From Hyphomicrobiales bacterium (GTDB lineage Bacteria > Pseudomonadota > Alphaproteobacteria > Rhizobiales > Methyloligellaceae), in the NCBI GenBank assembly GCA_003228955.1, contig QIGN01000172.1:1-57540 (forward strand): a stretch of DNA of 57,540 nt, given 5' to 3'. The notes below the pieces were generated by a model, which searched no databases, had not been told where the DNA came from, and saw only the letters and a list, made by a program, of their open reading frames with translations. Made by a program: the position numbers and the translations under genes. Below are positions 43,944 to 53,287 of the stretch, in pieces. Positions within the stretch are counted from its first letter, which is position 1. The number at the start of each line of letters is the position of its first letter.

Positions 43944-44207
43944 ATGGCTCATAAAAAAGCAGGCGGATCATCGCGCAACGGGCGCGACTCCGCCGGGCGG
44001 CGTCTCGGTGTCAAGAAATATGGCGGCGAGCGCGTGATTTCCGGAAATATCATTATTCGCCAGCGCGGCACCAAATGGCACCCGGGGACAGGCGTCGGCA
44101 TGGGCAAGGACCATACGATTTTCGCCGTGCGCGAAGGCCATGTGAGCTTCGCCACCAAGGCCAAGGGGCGCGTCTACGTTTCGGTGGACCCGGCGGCCAG
44201 CAAGTAA
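43944..44207 (+). CDS. rpmA: 50S ribosomal protein L27
   Basis: 87 aa. [20 protein letters not shown] is the classic L27 start, with no N-terminal extension of the type cleaved in Firmicutes. [23 protein letters not shown] and [10 protein letters not shown] follow. It forms part of the peptidyl-transferase region. AAGAGGA lies before ATG, and a terminator follows at 44270. Confidence 0.97.
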   Translation: MAHKKAGGSSRNGRDSAGRRLGVKKYGGERVISGNIIIRQRGTKWHPGTGVGMGKDHTIFAVREGHVSFATKAKGRVYVSVDPAASK

Positions 44208-44269
44208 CGGCGGTCTGAAAATACGATCCGCCGGCATTGCGTCAAACCGGGGATCGTCAAAGATCAGGC

Positions 44270-44303
44270 AAAGGGGAGATGGGATGCCATCTTCCCTTTT
44301 TTG
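44270..44303 (+). terminator. Terminator after rpmA
   Basis: AAGGGGAGATGG pairs with CCATCTTCCCTT (one G-T pair) around a GATG loop and runs into TTTTTT. It separates the ribosomal pair from the following acetyltransferase gene and argues against that gene starting at 44284. Confidence 0.85.
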
Positions 44304-44322
44304 TTTGATCTGGAGCAGACCG

Positions 44323-44919
44323 ATGAACACGCAGAGCGATGATTGCGGCCAGAACGGCGTCCGGACTGGTGTAGATACGCCGGTTCTGAGGACGACGCGT
44401 TTGGTCCTGCGCGCACCATGCATCAAGGACGTCCCGGCGATTTGTAAAATCGCCAATAACCGGCGTATTGCCGAACAGACGCGGCGCCTGCCGCACCCCT
44501 ATGGCGCCGAAGATGCAAGGCAGTGGATCGAAGGGTCGGCGCGCCCGGCCGAAACCAGATATCTCGTTGTGCAGGCCTTGGACGATGCAATCCTTGGCGC
44601 GGTCGGGCACTGGTCCTCGACCGGCAGAGAAATGGAGGTCGGCTACTGGATCGGTGAACCCTTTTGGGGAAATGGATTTGCCACCGAGGCTTTGCGCGGT
44701 GTTGTCGATCACGTCTTTGCGGATGGGACGCGGGAGCAACTCCTCGGCTGCTGCCGGGTCTCCAACAAAGCCTCCCGAAGAGTGCTGATGAAATGCGGGT
44801 TTCAGCTCGTGGGCGCGGGCATGAGCGACAGCCGTGTGCTGAGCGGGCTGGTCCCGGTGGAAGAGTTTCTGCTCGAACGCTCGGTCTGGAGAAGCCTGAA
44901 AAAATGGGGCGCGGCGTGA
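44323..44919 (+). CDS. RimJ/RimL-type GNAT N-acetyltransferase
   Basis: 198 aa from ATG 44323, with TGGAGC upstream. The GNAT pattern is [18 protein letters not shown], then [32 protein letters not shown], which includes the acetyl-CoA loop, and [26 protein letters not shown] gene at this place between rpmA and obgE is conserved in alphaproteobacteria. It may acetylate a ribosomal protein or small molecule; the substrate is unknown. Confidence 0.88.
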   Translation: MNTQSDDCGQNGVRTGVDTPVLRTTRLVLRAPCIKDVPAICKIANNRRIAEQTRRLPHPYGAEDARQWIEGSARPAETRYLVVQALDDAILGAVGHWSSTGREMEVGYWIGEPFWGNGFATEALRGVVDHVFADGTREQLLGCCRVSNKASRRVLMKCGFQLVGAGMSDSRVLSGLVPVEEFLLERSVWRSLKKWGAA

Positions 44920-44995
44920 GATCGCGCGGGCGCCACTTTACCAAGGTGGGCGCGGTGTCTTGCGCCCGGCTGGCCGCGCCGATAGACCGGAAGTC

Positions 44996-46039
44996 ATGAA
45001 ATTTCTCGACCAGGCCCGCGTTTATGTGCGCGCTGGAAATGGCGGCAATGGCTGCACCAGTTTCCGGCGCGAGAGATATGTGGAATTTGGCGGCCCCGAC
45101 GGCGGCGGCGGCGGAAAGGGCGGCGACGTCGTGGCCGAGTGCGTGGACAATCTCAATACGCTGATCGACTATCGCTACCAGCAGCATTTCAACGCCCGCA
45201 CCGGCGGGCAGGGCATGGGCAAGAACCGCTCGGGCGCGGGCGGCGAGGACAAGGTTTTGAAAGTTCCCCCCGGCACGCAGATTTTCGCCGAAGACAATGA
45301 GACGCTGCTGGGAGATCTGACCAGGGTGGGCCAGACATTGATATTGGCCCATGGCGGCAATGGCGGTTTCGGCAATGCCCATTTCAAATCCTCCGTCAAT
45401 CAGGCCCCGCGGCGCGCCAATCCCGGCGAGCCGGGACAGGAATTTACGCTCTGGCTGAGACTCAAGCTGATCGCGGATGCGGGTCTCATCGGGTTGCCCA
45501 ATGCGGGCAAATCGACATTTCTCGCGGCGACCTCCGCGGCCAAGCCTAAAATTGCCGACTATCCTTTCACGACGCTGCATCCCGGACTTGGCGTGGTGCG
45601 GGCGGGGGACAAGGATTTCGTGCTGGCCGATATTCCAGGCCTCATCGAGGGCGCCCATGAGGGGGCGGGAATAGGCGACAGGTTTCTGGGCCATGTGGAG
45701 CGCTGCCGGGCGATCCTGCATCTGATCGACGTGACGTCCGAAGACGTGGCGCGGGACTACGCGACCGTGCGCGGCGAACTCGCGGCCTATGGCGCGGGCC
45801 TCGATGAAAAGCAGGAAATCGTCGCCCTCACCAAATGCGACGCGGTTTCGCAGGAGCACCGGAACCAATGCGCCACGGTCCTGCGCGAGGCGCATGGGGT
45901 CGAGGCGCGTCTTATTTCCGCCGTCACCGGGCTGGGCATGAACGACATGCTGTTTCGCATCGCCGATGTTATCGGACAAGCCAAGGCGGACGAAAAGGAA
46001 GCGGCGCAACCGGACCGGGTGGTTCAATGGCAGCCGTAA
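44996..46039 (+). CDS. obgE: Obg/CgtA GTPase
   Basis: 347 aa from ATG 44996. The glycine-rich Obg fold ([33 protein letters not shown]) is followed by the G domain: G1 [10 protein letters not shown]3 [17 protein letters not shown]4 TKCD and a G5-like SAVTG. It acts in late 50S assembly and stress control. The stop overlaps the proB start by 13 bases. Confidence 0.95.
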   Translation: MKFLDQARVYVRAGNGGNGCTSFRRERYVEFGGPDGGGGGKGGDVVAECVDNLNTLIDYRYQQHFNARTGGQGMGKNRSGAGGEDKVLKVPPGTQIFAEDNETLLGDLTRVGQTLILAHGGNGGFGNAHFKSSVNQAPRRANPGEPGQEFTLWLRLKLIADAGLIGLPNAGKSTFLAATSAAKPKIADYPFTTLHPGLGVVRAGDKDFVLADIPGLIEGAHEGAGIGDRFLGHVERCRAILHLIDVTSEDVARDYATVRGELAAYGAGLDEKQEIVALTKCDAVSQEHRNQCATVLREAHGVEARLISAVTGLGMNDMLFRIADVIGQAKADEKEAAQPDRVVQWQP

Positions 46040-47172
46040 GAACAGAATGGGGCGCCGCCAGGCGGCTCGTCGTCAAGGTCGGGTCATCGCTGTTGACCGA
46101 TCCGCGAACGGGCACGCTCAACCGGGCGTGGCTGACCTCGCTGGTCGAAGATGTCGCCGCGCTCAAGGCTGAGGCGCGCGAGATCATACTGGTGTCATCG
46201 GGCGCCATCGCGCTGGGGCGCAAGGCGCTGGGGCTGCCATCCGGCCCGCTCAGGCTTGAGGAGAATCAGGCCGCGGCGTCGGTTGGGCAGATTGCGCTGG
46301 CGCACGCCTATGAAGAGGCCTTCAAGGCGTGCGGCCTCGTTGCGGCGCAAATATTGCTCACCCTCGGTGATACCGAACAGCGCCGCCGCTATCTCAATGC
46401 CCGCTCCACCATGGAGACATTGCTCGGGGTCGGCGCGGTGCCGGTGGTCAATGAAAACGACACGGTGGCGACGACCGAAATCCGCTATGGCGACAATGAC
46501 CGGCTGGCGGCGCGGGTCGCCAGCATGATGAGCGCGGATTGCCTCGTCCTGCTGTCCGACGTGGATGGGCTTTACACCGGCGTGCCCGGATCGGACGGCG
46601 GGGCTGAACTGATTGGCGAGATAAAAAACATCACACCGGAAATAGAGGCCATGGCGGGCGATACCGGAACCGAGCTTTCGCGCGGCGGCATGGTGACGAA
46701 GATCGAGGCCGCCAGGATTGCCGTGGCGGCGGGCACCCATATGGTGATCGCCAGCGGCAGGCATGAAAACCCGCTTGCCCGCCTCGGGCAAGGGGCCCCG
46801 TGCAGCTGGTTTCTGGCCGCCACCAATCCGGCCGCCTCGCGCAAGCGCTGGATTGCGGGCGCGCTGGAACCGCGCGGGGCGGTTGTCATCGACGATGGCG
46901 CGGCCGCCGCGCTCAAGGGCGGCAAGAGCCTGTTGCCGGCGGGCGTTTCAGCCGTTGAGGGAACTTTCGAGCGCGGCGATGCTATTATTATTCGCGATGG
47001 CTCGGGCGCGGAGCTTGGGCGTGGGCTGAGCGCCTATTCCCATCGCGACGCGCAAACCATAGCGGGCCATAAAAGCCGTGAAATATCGGAACTGCTCGGT
47101 TACCGTGGCCGGGATGAATTGATCCATCGCGACGATATGGCGCTCAAATTGAGCGCGGGCAGGGACGAATAG
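46027..47172 (+). CDS. proB: Glutamate 5-kinase
   Basis: 381 aa from ATG 46027. The amino acid kinase domain ([56 protein letters not shown]) is followed by a PUA domain from about residue 275. It catalyses the first step of proline synthesis from glutamate. The gene overlaps obgE and is followed after one base by proA. Confidence 0.96.
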   Translation: MAAVRTEWGAARRLVVKVGSSLLTDPRTGTLNRAWLTSLVEDVAALKAEAREIILVSSGAIALGRKALGLPSGPLRLEENQAAASVGQIALAHAYEEAFKACGLVAAQILLTLGDTEQRRRYLNARSTMETLLGVGAVPVVNENDTVATTEIRYGDNDRLAARVASMMSADCLVLLSDVDGLYTGVPGSDGGAELIGEIKNITPEIEAMAGDTGTELSRGGMVTKIEAARIAVAAGTHMVIASGRHENPLARLGQGAPCSWFLAATNPAASRKRWIAGALEPRGAVVIDDGAAAALKGGKSLLPAGVSAVEGTFERGDAIIIRDGSGAELGRGLSAYSHRDAQTIAGHKSREISELLGYRGRDELIHRDDMALKLSAGRDE

Positions 47173-47173
47173 G

Positions 47174-48466
47174 ATGGACGTTTTGGCCGAGCAGAAATCG
47201 GAAAGCGATATCGCCGGTGTGATGACCGCGCTGGGCACGCGTGCAGGCGATGCCGCGGGCGTGCTCGCCAATGTCAGCCCTGATGTCAAAACCCAGGCGC
47301 TGAAAGCTATGGCGGCGGCCATCCGCGCGCGCCAGGGCGATATCCTTAAAGCCAATGAAAAAGATATGGCGGCGGCGCGGAAAAAAGACCGCCCGGAGGC
47401 TTTTCTTGACCGGCTCAAACTGACCGAAGAGCGCATTGAGAGCATGGCGGCGGGGCTTGAGGCGATAGCGGGGCTCGATGATCCGGTGGGCGATATCATC
47501 GCGTCGTGGGAGCGGCCCAACGGTCTGGTGATCGAGCGGGTCCGCACGCCCCTTGGCGTCATCGGCATTATCTATGAAAGCCGCCCCAATGTGACGGCCG
47601 ACGCGGGCGGGCTGTGCCTCAAATCCGGCAATGCGGTCATTTTGCGCGGCGGGTCCGAAAGCCAGCATTCCGCCCATGCCATCCATGCGTGTCTGGCCGA
47701 AGGCCTGAACGCCGCTAAATTGCCCGAAGCGGCGATCCAGCTTGTGCCCACAACCGACCGCGCGGCGGTGGGCGAGATGCTCAAGGGGCTGAACGGCAAC
47801 ATCGACGTGATCGTGCCGCGCGGGGGCAGAAGCCTTGTGGAGCGCGTGCAGAAAGATGCGCGCGTGCCCGTTTTCGCGCATCTGGAAGGCATCTGCCATG
47901 TCTATGTGCACGAGGCCGCGGATTTGAAAATGGCGGCCGAAATCGCCGTCAACGCGAAAATGCGGCGCACGGGCATTTGCGGCGCGGCGGAGACGCTGCT
48001 CGTCGATGCGGCCTGCGCGGACACCCATCTCAAACCGCTCGTCGCGGCGCTGCTGGACGCGGATTGCGAAGTGCGCGGAGACAGCGAAACGCAAGCCGCT
48101 GATCCGCGCGTGACGCCGGCGATTGAGGACGACTGGGGCGCCGAGTATCTCGATGCGGTCATTTCGGTGAAAGTGGTCAACGGCGTGGACGCGGCGATTG
48201 CGCATATCGCGCGCTTTGGATCGGCCCACACCGACGCCATCATTACCGGCGACCAGCACGCCGCCGACGCGTTTCTGGGCAAAGTGAACTCGGCCATCGT
48301 CCTGCACAACGCCTCGACCCAGTTTGCCGATGGCGGCGAATTCGGCATGGGCGCGGAGATTGGCATCGCCACCGGCAAGATGCATGCGCGCGGACCCGTT
48401 GGCGTGGAACAGCTCACCAGCTTTAAATATGTGGTGCGTGGGCACGGCCAGACGCGCCCGGACTGA
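47174..48466 (+). CDS. proA: Glutamate-5-semialdehyde dehydrogenase
   Basis: 430 aa. An aldehyde-dehydrogenase-like fold with [35 protein letters not shown] and the active Cys in [15 protein letters not shown]. It converts glutamyl phosphate to the semialdehyde in proline synthesis. The ProA-specific end [20 protein letters not shown] is complete. Confidence 0.96.
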   Translation: MDVLAEQKSESDIAGVMTALGTRAGDAAGVLANVSPDVKTQALKAMAAAIRARQGDILKANEKDMAAARKKDRPEAFLDRLKLTEERIESMAAGLEAIAGLDDPVGDIIASWERPNGLVIERVRTPLGVIGIIYESRPNVTADAGGLCLKSGNAVILRGGSESQHSAHAIHACLAEGLNAAKLPEAAIQLVPTTDRAAVGEMLKGLNGNIDVIVPRGGRSLVERVQKDARVPVFAHLEGICHVYVHEAADLKMAAEIAVNAKMRRTGICGAAETLLVDAACADTHLKPLVAALLDADCEVRGDSETQAADPRVTPAIEDDWGAEYLDAVISVKVVNGVDAAIAHIARFGSAHTDAIITGDQHAADAFLGKVNSAIVLHNASTQFADGGEFGMGAEIGIATGKMHARGPVGVEQLTSFKYVVRGHGQTRPD

Positions 48467-48487
48467 GCCGCCCATGGGGTATTGAAA

Positions 48488-49126
48488 ATGGGCGCGAAGC
48501 AGTCTCCAGAAACGATTTCGCGTGAAAATCTGCGCGCTCCGCCCGCTTTTCGCGGAATGACCATCGGGTTGCTTGGCGGCACTTTCGACCCGCCTCATGG
48601 CGGGCATATGCATATCTCCGAAGTGGCGCTGAAGCGGCTTGGTCTCGACGCATTGTGGTGGCTGGTGACGCCGGGAAATCCGCTCAAGACGAGGGACGAT
48701 ATGGCGGCGTTCCACGAGCGTTTCGCCCAGGCGCGGGCGCAAGCAAACGATCCGCGTATCGAGGTGACGGGGTTCGAAGCCTCTCTTGGCAGCGCCTATA
48801 CCGCCGAAACGCTGAAGTTTCTGAAGCAGCGCTATCCCGAAACCCGGTTCATCTGGGTGATGGGCGCGGACAATCTTGTAAACTTCCACCGCTGGGAGCA
48901 CTGGCGCCATATTCTGCAACTGTTCCCGGTCGTGGTCGTCGACCGCCCGGGCTACAGATTTTCCGCACTGAGCGGACCGGCGGCCCGGGCCTTCGCCGGC
49001 GCTTATGTGGATGAAAGCGATGCGCGCGGCATCGCCCGGTTTGCGCTGCCGGCCTGGACATTCCTTACCGCGCGGCTCTCGGAGCTTTCCTCGACGCAGC
49101 TTCGGGCCAGGAAGCAGAAACGGTGA
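48488..49126 (+). CDS. nadD: Nicotinate-nucleotide adenylyltransferase
   Basis: 212 aa from ATG 48488. The nucleotidyltransferase motif is GLLGGTFDPPHGGHMHI, and FIWVMGADNLVNFHRWEHW and the C-terminal STQLRARK are typical of NadD. It makes nicotinate adenine dinucleotide in NAD synthesis. The first ~20 residues are an extra polar stretch before the conserved core. Confidence 0.93.
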   Translation: MGAKQSPETISRENLRAPPAFRGMTIGLLGGTFDPPHGGHMHISEVALKRLGLDALWWLVTPGNPLKTRDDMAAFHERFAQARAQANDPRIEVTGFEASLGSAYTAETLKFLKQRYPETRFIWVMGADNLVNFHRWEHWRHILQLFPVVVVDRPGYRFSALSGPAARAFAGAYVDESDARGIARFALPAWTFLTARLSELSSTQLRARKQKR

Positions 49127-49282
49127 GAACCAAAAGCGGTATTGATATTGCCGCAATTCGTGCGCTATGCTTGAGGCGCTGCACTCCCGGTGCCGGACTT
49201 CACTCCCGGGGCCGGAAATGAAACTAGGAATAGTGTGACAGCGTTGCAAATGGCAGTATGACTGAAGGACATCCACCAAAAT

Positions 49283-49693
49283 ATGGGAACCTCACGCGAG
49301 GGCGCTTCCAAGAGCGCACCTGTGACCGAGCCTGCGCGCGTTAAGTCCGGTTCGGCACCGTTACTGGGCCTCATACTCGAGACCCTGGATGAAGCCAAGG
49401 CGCTGGAGACCGTCTCCATCGACCTTGCCGGAAAATCATCGATTGCAGACTATATGGTCGTGGCTTCGGGCACATCGAACCGCCATGTGGGCGCGATTGC
49501 CGATCAGCTGGTCAAAAAACTGAAAAAGGCGACCGATTACGGCGCCCGTGTTGAAGGGCTGCCCCATTGCGACTGGGTGCTGATCGACGCCGGCGATGTG
49601 ATCGCGCATGTCTTCCGTCCCGAGGTTCGCGAGTTTTATAATCTGGAAAAAATGTGGCTGGCGGACCGCCCGGACGAGCGCGTCGCCATCTAG
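49283..49693 (+). CDS. rsfS: Ribosomal silencing factor RsfS
   Basis: 136 aa. The core begins near residue 27: LGLILETLDEAKALETVSIDLAGKSSIADYMVVASG, then GTSNRHVGAIADQLVKKLKK, CDWVLIDAGDVIAHVFRPEVREFYNLEKMW. It binds L14 and blocks subunit joining when nutrients are low. The N-terminal ~25 residues are polar and may be partly leader, so the start is less certain. Confidence 0.93.
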   Translation: MGTSREGASKSAPVTEPARVKSGSAPLLGLILETLDEAKALETVSIDLAGKSSIADYMVVASGTSNRHVGAIADQLVKKLKKATDYGARVEGLPHCDWVLIDAGDVIAHVFRPEVREFYNLEKMWLADRPDERVAI

Positions 49694-49714
49694 GGCCTTT
49701 TTTTTGAAGTATTT

Positions 49715-49794
49715 CACGCCACCCGCTCCCCCTTGCCCAACCACCCCAGGGGCACACTCACGGGGTGGTTGGGCAAGGGGGAGCGGGTGGCGTG
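49715..49794. repeat. 33-bp perfect inverted repeat (hairpin) between rsfS and rlmH
   Basis: The arm CACGCCACCCGCTCCCCCTT... (49715-49747) is perfectly complementary to 49762-49794, with a 14-base loop. The G/C-rich stem would be extremely stable in RNA. It lies 55 bases before the rlmH start. It is too long and perfect for a normal terminator and lacks a T run behind it. Confidence 0.95.
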
Positions 49795-49849
49795 GCTCTT
49801 CCAGTATCATGGAAAACCGTACTGGCGGGGGTTTGCGGGCGGGACCGGC

Positions 49850-50329
49850 ATGATTCTCTCCATCGCCGCGATTGGCAAGCTCAAGGGCCCGGAACGCGAA
49901 CTGTACCGGCGTTACGCGGATCGCGTGACCCAGGCCGGGCGCTCGATGAAAATGGGACCCTTGACGACCCTCGAATTTACTGAGTCCCGCAAGGATACCA
50001 CCACGCAGCGCCGCGCGGGAGAAGCTGAAGCGCTGCTGGGCAGGATTCCGGACACGGCCATGCTTGTCGTGCTCGATGAAAAGGGCGGTGCGCTGACCAG
50101 TGAAGAGCTTGCCGGATTTCTGCGCAAGCAGCGCGACACGGGGACCGCTGCGCTCGTTTTCGCACTCGGGGGTCCCGATGGCCACGGGGATGCGCTGCGC
50201 CAGCGCGCCGCGCGAACGGTGTCGCTGGGCGCCATGACCCTGCCACATGGTCTGGCGAGAGTTGTTCTGGCGGAGCAGCTTTACCGGGCCATGACCATCC
50301 TCGCCGGGCACCCGTATCACCGCAGGTGA
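49850..50329 (+). CDS. rlmH: 23S rRNA pseudouridine-1915 N3-methyltransferase RlmH
   Basis: 159 aa from ATG 49850 (GGGCGGGA upstream; in-frame upstream starts lie in the hairpin and are unlikely). The SPOUT domain begins ILSIAAIGKLKGPERELY, with the SAM knot FALGGPDGHGD and the C-terminal SLGAMTLPHGLARVVLAEQLYRA, YHR end. It methylates helix 69 of 23S rRNA. Confidence 0.95.
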   Translation: MILSIAAIGKLKGPERELYRRYADRVTQAGRSMKMGPLTTLEFTESRKDTTTQRRAGEAEALLGRIPDTAMLVVLDEKGGALTSEELAGFLRKQRDTGTAALVFALGGPDGHGDALRQRAARTVSLGAMTLPHGLARVVLAEQLYRAMTILAGHPYHRR

Positions 50330-50385
50330 TGCGTTGGTGGGCTTGAGCCTTGTGCGCGCGTGCGCTTATGCCTATTGGGATACCC

Positions 50386-51738
50386 ATGGTTGTTCGCATG
50401 ACACCGCCGTTGTGCCGCACCCTGGCCAGATTTGCCCGGGTGACCGGGTTCGCCGTGATGTGCGCCGTGGGCGCCCTGGCGTCCGTTTCGCCGGGATTGA
50501 CGCAGGAGAATGTCAGTCAGGAGGATGCGAAAAAGCAGCTTCTCGAAAGCGAGCGCGAACTGGAAGCCGCGCGGACAAGGGAAAAGAAGATATCCGCCGA
50601 GCTGAAGACTCTGGCGCAGGACCGGGCCGCGCTCAACCAGGCCCTGATCGAGACCGCCAGGCGGATACAGGGCAGTGAGGCAAAGCTGTCGAAGATAGAA
50701 GGCCGGATTGATGTTCTTACCCGGCAGGAAGAAGGCGTACGCAGCTCCATTTCGGAGCGCCATGCCACGATCTCCAAATTGCTCGCCGCCATGCAGCGCA
50801 TCGGGCGCCAGCCGCCGCCCGCGCTGATTACACGCCGCGACGATGCATTGAAAATGGTGCGCTCCGCCATGTTGATGGCGTCCGTGTTTCCCGAACTCAG
50901 GTTTCAGGCCGAGGGGCTGACCGCGGAGCTGGACGATCTGGTGCGGTTTGGCGAGGGGATCAGGGAGCAACGCGATAAGTTGAAGGCGGAAAACGATAAG
51001 TTGATTGCCGACCGCGACCGTATTGGTGCATTCATTGCCAAGAAACAGGAGTTGGCCCGGTCGCAGCGGGACCAACTGGCCGAAATACGCGCAGCAGCGG
51101 CGCGCCATGCCAAGACGGTGACCTATCTGAGCGAGCTGGTAATCCGCATGGACAAGGAAATCGCCGCGGCCGGGCTGGCTCAGTATGAGGCGGAACTGGC
51201 GGCTGCGAAAAGACGGGACCGCGAGCGCGGGGTGGTGGAGTTCAGGCCCGGCGAGACGAAAAAGGTGGCGCTGTTGAGCCCGGGACGCCTGAAGCCGGCG
51301 ATGCCGTTCACGCAAACCCTGGGGAAACTGGCGCGGCCGGTCGCCGGGCGCGAAATTCGCGCCTTTGGCGGCGAGAACAATCTCGGTGAGAAGTCAAAGG
51401 GCATATTGATCGCGACGCGGACAAAGGCCCAGGTGACCTCCCCGGTTGACGGCTGGGTTGCTTATGCGGATGAATTCCGGACTTACGGGCAACTCTTGAT
51501 CATAAATGCAGGCGGAGGGTATCATATACTTCTTGCCGGTATGCAGCGGATCGACGTAGGTGTCGGTCAATTCGTGCTTGCCGGCGAACCTGTCGCTGCC
51601 ATGGGCGCCTCGGCGCGCGGAAACAGCGGACAGGCAGAACGACCGGATCAGGCTTTGTATGTCGAGTTTCGCAAAGATGGACGGTCAATAAATCCAGGTC
51701 CATGGTGGGCCAAGAGTCCTGAAAGGGTACAAGGATGA
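50386..51738 (+). CDS. EnvC-like murein hydrolase activator with degenerate LytM domain
   Basis: 450 aa from ATG 50386 (TTG 50350 and ATG 50398 possible). A signal peptide ends near LTQEN. Long coiled coils cover about residues 45-135 and 185-275 (KKQLLESERELEAARTREKK). The C-terminal LytM/M23-like domain has lost the zinc ligands: KSKGILI in place of HxGxD, and LYVEF in place of HLHFE. That is expected of EnvC-type activators, which bind amidases at the division site. It overlaps ctpA by 4 bases. Confidence 0.85.
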   Translation: MVVRMTPPLCRTLARFARVTGFAVMCAVGALASVSPGLTQENVSQEDAKKQLLESERELEAARTREKKISAELKTLAQDRAALNQALIETARRIQGSEAKLSKIEGRIDVLTRQEEGVRSSISERHATISKLLAAMQRIGRQPPPALITRRDDALKMVRSAMLMASVFPELRFQAEGLTAELDDLVRFGEGIREQRDKLKAENDKLIADRDRIGAFIAKKQELARSQRDQLAEIRAAAARHAKTVTYLSELVIRMDKEIAAAGLAQYEAELAAAKRRDRERGVVEFRPGETKKVALLSPGRLKPAMPFTQTLGKLARPVAGREIRAFGGENNLGEKSKGILIATRTKAQVTSPVDGWVAYADEFRTYGQLLIINAGGGYHILLAGMQRIDVGVGQFVLAGEPVAAMGASARGNSGQAERPDQALYVEFRKDGRSINPGPWWAKSPERVQG

Positions 51739-53123
51739 TGCGGAAACCCGAATTCGCGCTTTGGGCGTTTGTTATTCTGGCCGGACTGGCCGCTGGTACG
51801 GCGGTGTTGAATTTGGCCCGGAGCCAATCCGCGGTCGCGGCCGGTTCCGATATTTACCGGCAGCTTGATCTGTTTGGCGACGTTCTGGAACGCGTGCGAT
51901 CCGACTATGTCGAGAAGCCCGAAGACGCCAAGCTGATTGAGTCGGCGATCAATGGGATGCTGGCCTCGCTCGATCCTCACTCCGCGTTTCTCAATGCCAA
52001 GAGTTTTCGCGACATGCAGGTGCAGACTCGCGGCGAATTCGGCGGTCTTGGCATAGAAGTCACCATGGAAAAAGGCGTCGTGAAGGTTGTGTCGCCGATT
52101 GACGACACACCGGCGGCGCGCGCGGGGTTGCTGAGCGGCGATCTCATCACCCATCTCGATGACGAACGGATTCGGGGCCTGACACTCCAGCAGGCGGTGG
52201 AGAAAATGCGCGGCAAGGTCAATACACCGATCAAACTCACCGTGGTGCGCAAGGGCAAGGAAGAGCCTCTGCAGATCAAGATTGTGCGCGAGATTATTCG
52301 GATAAATCCCGTCAAGGCGCGCGCCGAGGGTGATGTGGGCTATTTGCGCCTGACGACCTTCAACGAGCAGACCTATTCGGAACTCAAGAAATCGGTGGCG
52401 AAGCTGAACAAGGAAATCGGCTCCGATCTGAAAGGCTATGTCATAGATCTGCGCAATAATCCCGGCGGGCTTCTCGATCAGGCCATCTCGGTTTCCGACG
52501 CTTTCCTTGAGAAGGGCGCAATCGTACTGACCCGCGGCCGCAACAAGCAGGAAACCCAGCGCTCGAACGCGCGTCCAGGAGACATTACAAACGGCAAGAA
52601 AATCGCCGTTCTCATAAATGGCGGTTCGGCAAGCGCTTCTGAGATCGTCGCCGGGGCGTTGCAGGACCTCCATCGCGGAACGATTATCGGAACGCGGTCC
52701 TTCGGCAAGGGGTCGGTGCAGACCATCATCCCGCTGGATGGCAATGGTGCTATCCGGCTGACGACCGCGCGTTACTACACGCCATCGGGGCGTTCCATCC
52801 AGGCAAAGGGTATCGAACCTGACATCGTGGTAGAGCAGGAGTTGCCCGACGAGCTGAAGAAAAAATCTCCCAAGTCGCGCGGTGAAGCCGATTTGCCCGG
52901 TCATCTGATGGGTGAGTCCCGGGACAAGACGCCGAAGGATGGCGAAGATGGGGACAAGGAAGCCAAGGGCAGCGCGGAAGACGAGGAAAAAAAGGAATCC
53001 TCCGGAAGCTCTGCCTATGTGCCCAAAGACCCGGAAAAGGACACGCAGCTCAAATTTGCCCTGAACTTCATTCGCGGACTGCAGGCCGATGCCGCGAAGG
53101 ACAAGAATTCGGCGGCAAACTAG
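51735..53123 (+). CDS. ctpA: C-terminal processing peptidase CtpA (S41)
   Basis: 462 aa. An N-terminal signal/anchor is followed by a PDZ domain (GLGIEVTMEKGVVKVVSPID, ARAGLLSGDLITHLDD) and the S41 domain with catalytic Ser in GGSASASEIVAGALQD and Lys in RSFGKGSVQT. The last ~80 residues are charged and low-complexity (DKTPKDGEDGDKEAKGSAED). It trims periplasmic proteins, often cell-wall hydrolases or their activators, which fits its overlap with the EnvC-like gene. Confidence 0.93.
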   Translation: MMRKPEFALWAFVILAGLAAGTAVLNLARSQSAVAAGSDIYRQLDLFGDVLERVRSDYVEKPEDAKLIESAINGMLASLDPHSAFLNAKSFRDMQVQTRGEFGGLGIEVTMEKGVVKVVSPIDDTPAARAGLLSGDLITHLDDERIRGLTLQQAVEKMRGKVNTPIKLTVVRKGKEEPLQIKIVREIIRINPVKARAEGDVGYLRLTTFNEQTYSELKKSVAKLNKEIGSDLKGYVIDLRNNPGGLLDQAISVSDAFLEKGAIVLTRGRNKQETQRSNARPGDITNGKKIAVLINGGSASASEIVAGALQDLHRGTIIGTRSFGKGSVQTIIPLDGNGAIRLTTARYYTPSGRSIQAKGIEPDIVVEQELPDELKKKSPKSRGEADLPGHLMGESRDKTPKDGEDGDKEAKGSAEDEEKKESSGSSAYVPKDPEKDTQLKFALNFIRGLQADAAKDKNSAAN

Positions 53124-53129
53124 TACCTG

Positions 53130-53155
53130 TTTCCCGGCAACCGGTTGCCGGGAAA
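53130..53155. other. 26-bp perfect palindrome after ctpA
   Basis: The two 13-base halves TTTCCCGGCAACC and GGTTGCCGGGAAA meet with no spacer, 6 bases after the ctpA stop. The RNA hairpin has no T run after it. It may be a weak or bidirectional terminator or a 3' end protector. Confidence 0.6.
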
Positions 53156-53287
53156 AGCCGAAGTGGAGATTGCAGCGTACCCGCCTCTCATGATATGCGC
53201 GGTATTCATTGAGAGCACGACGAACTGTGGACCCAAATCCACCGCGGCGGACTGGATGCCATTGATGAGCCCGGACCCTAAGGCACG

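Noticed and set aside
47144-49279. 711-codon open frame on the minus strand over proA and nadD
   Set aside because: It is antisense to two well-supported genes, has no protein-family features and reflects the G/C third-position bias. The same holds for the long frames at 44423-46027 and 912-2060 on the minus strand.
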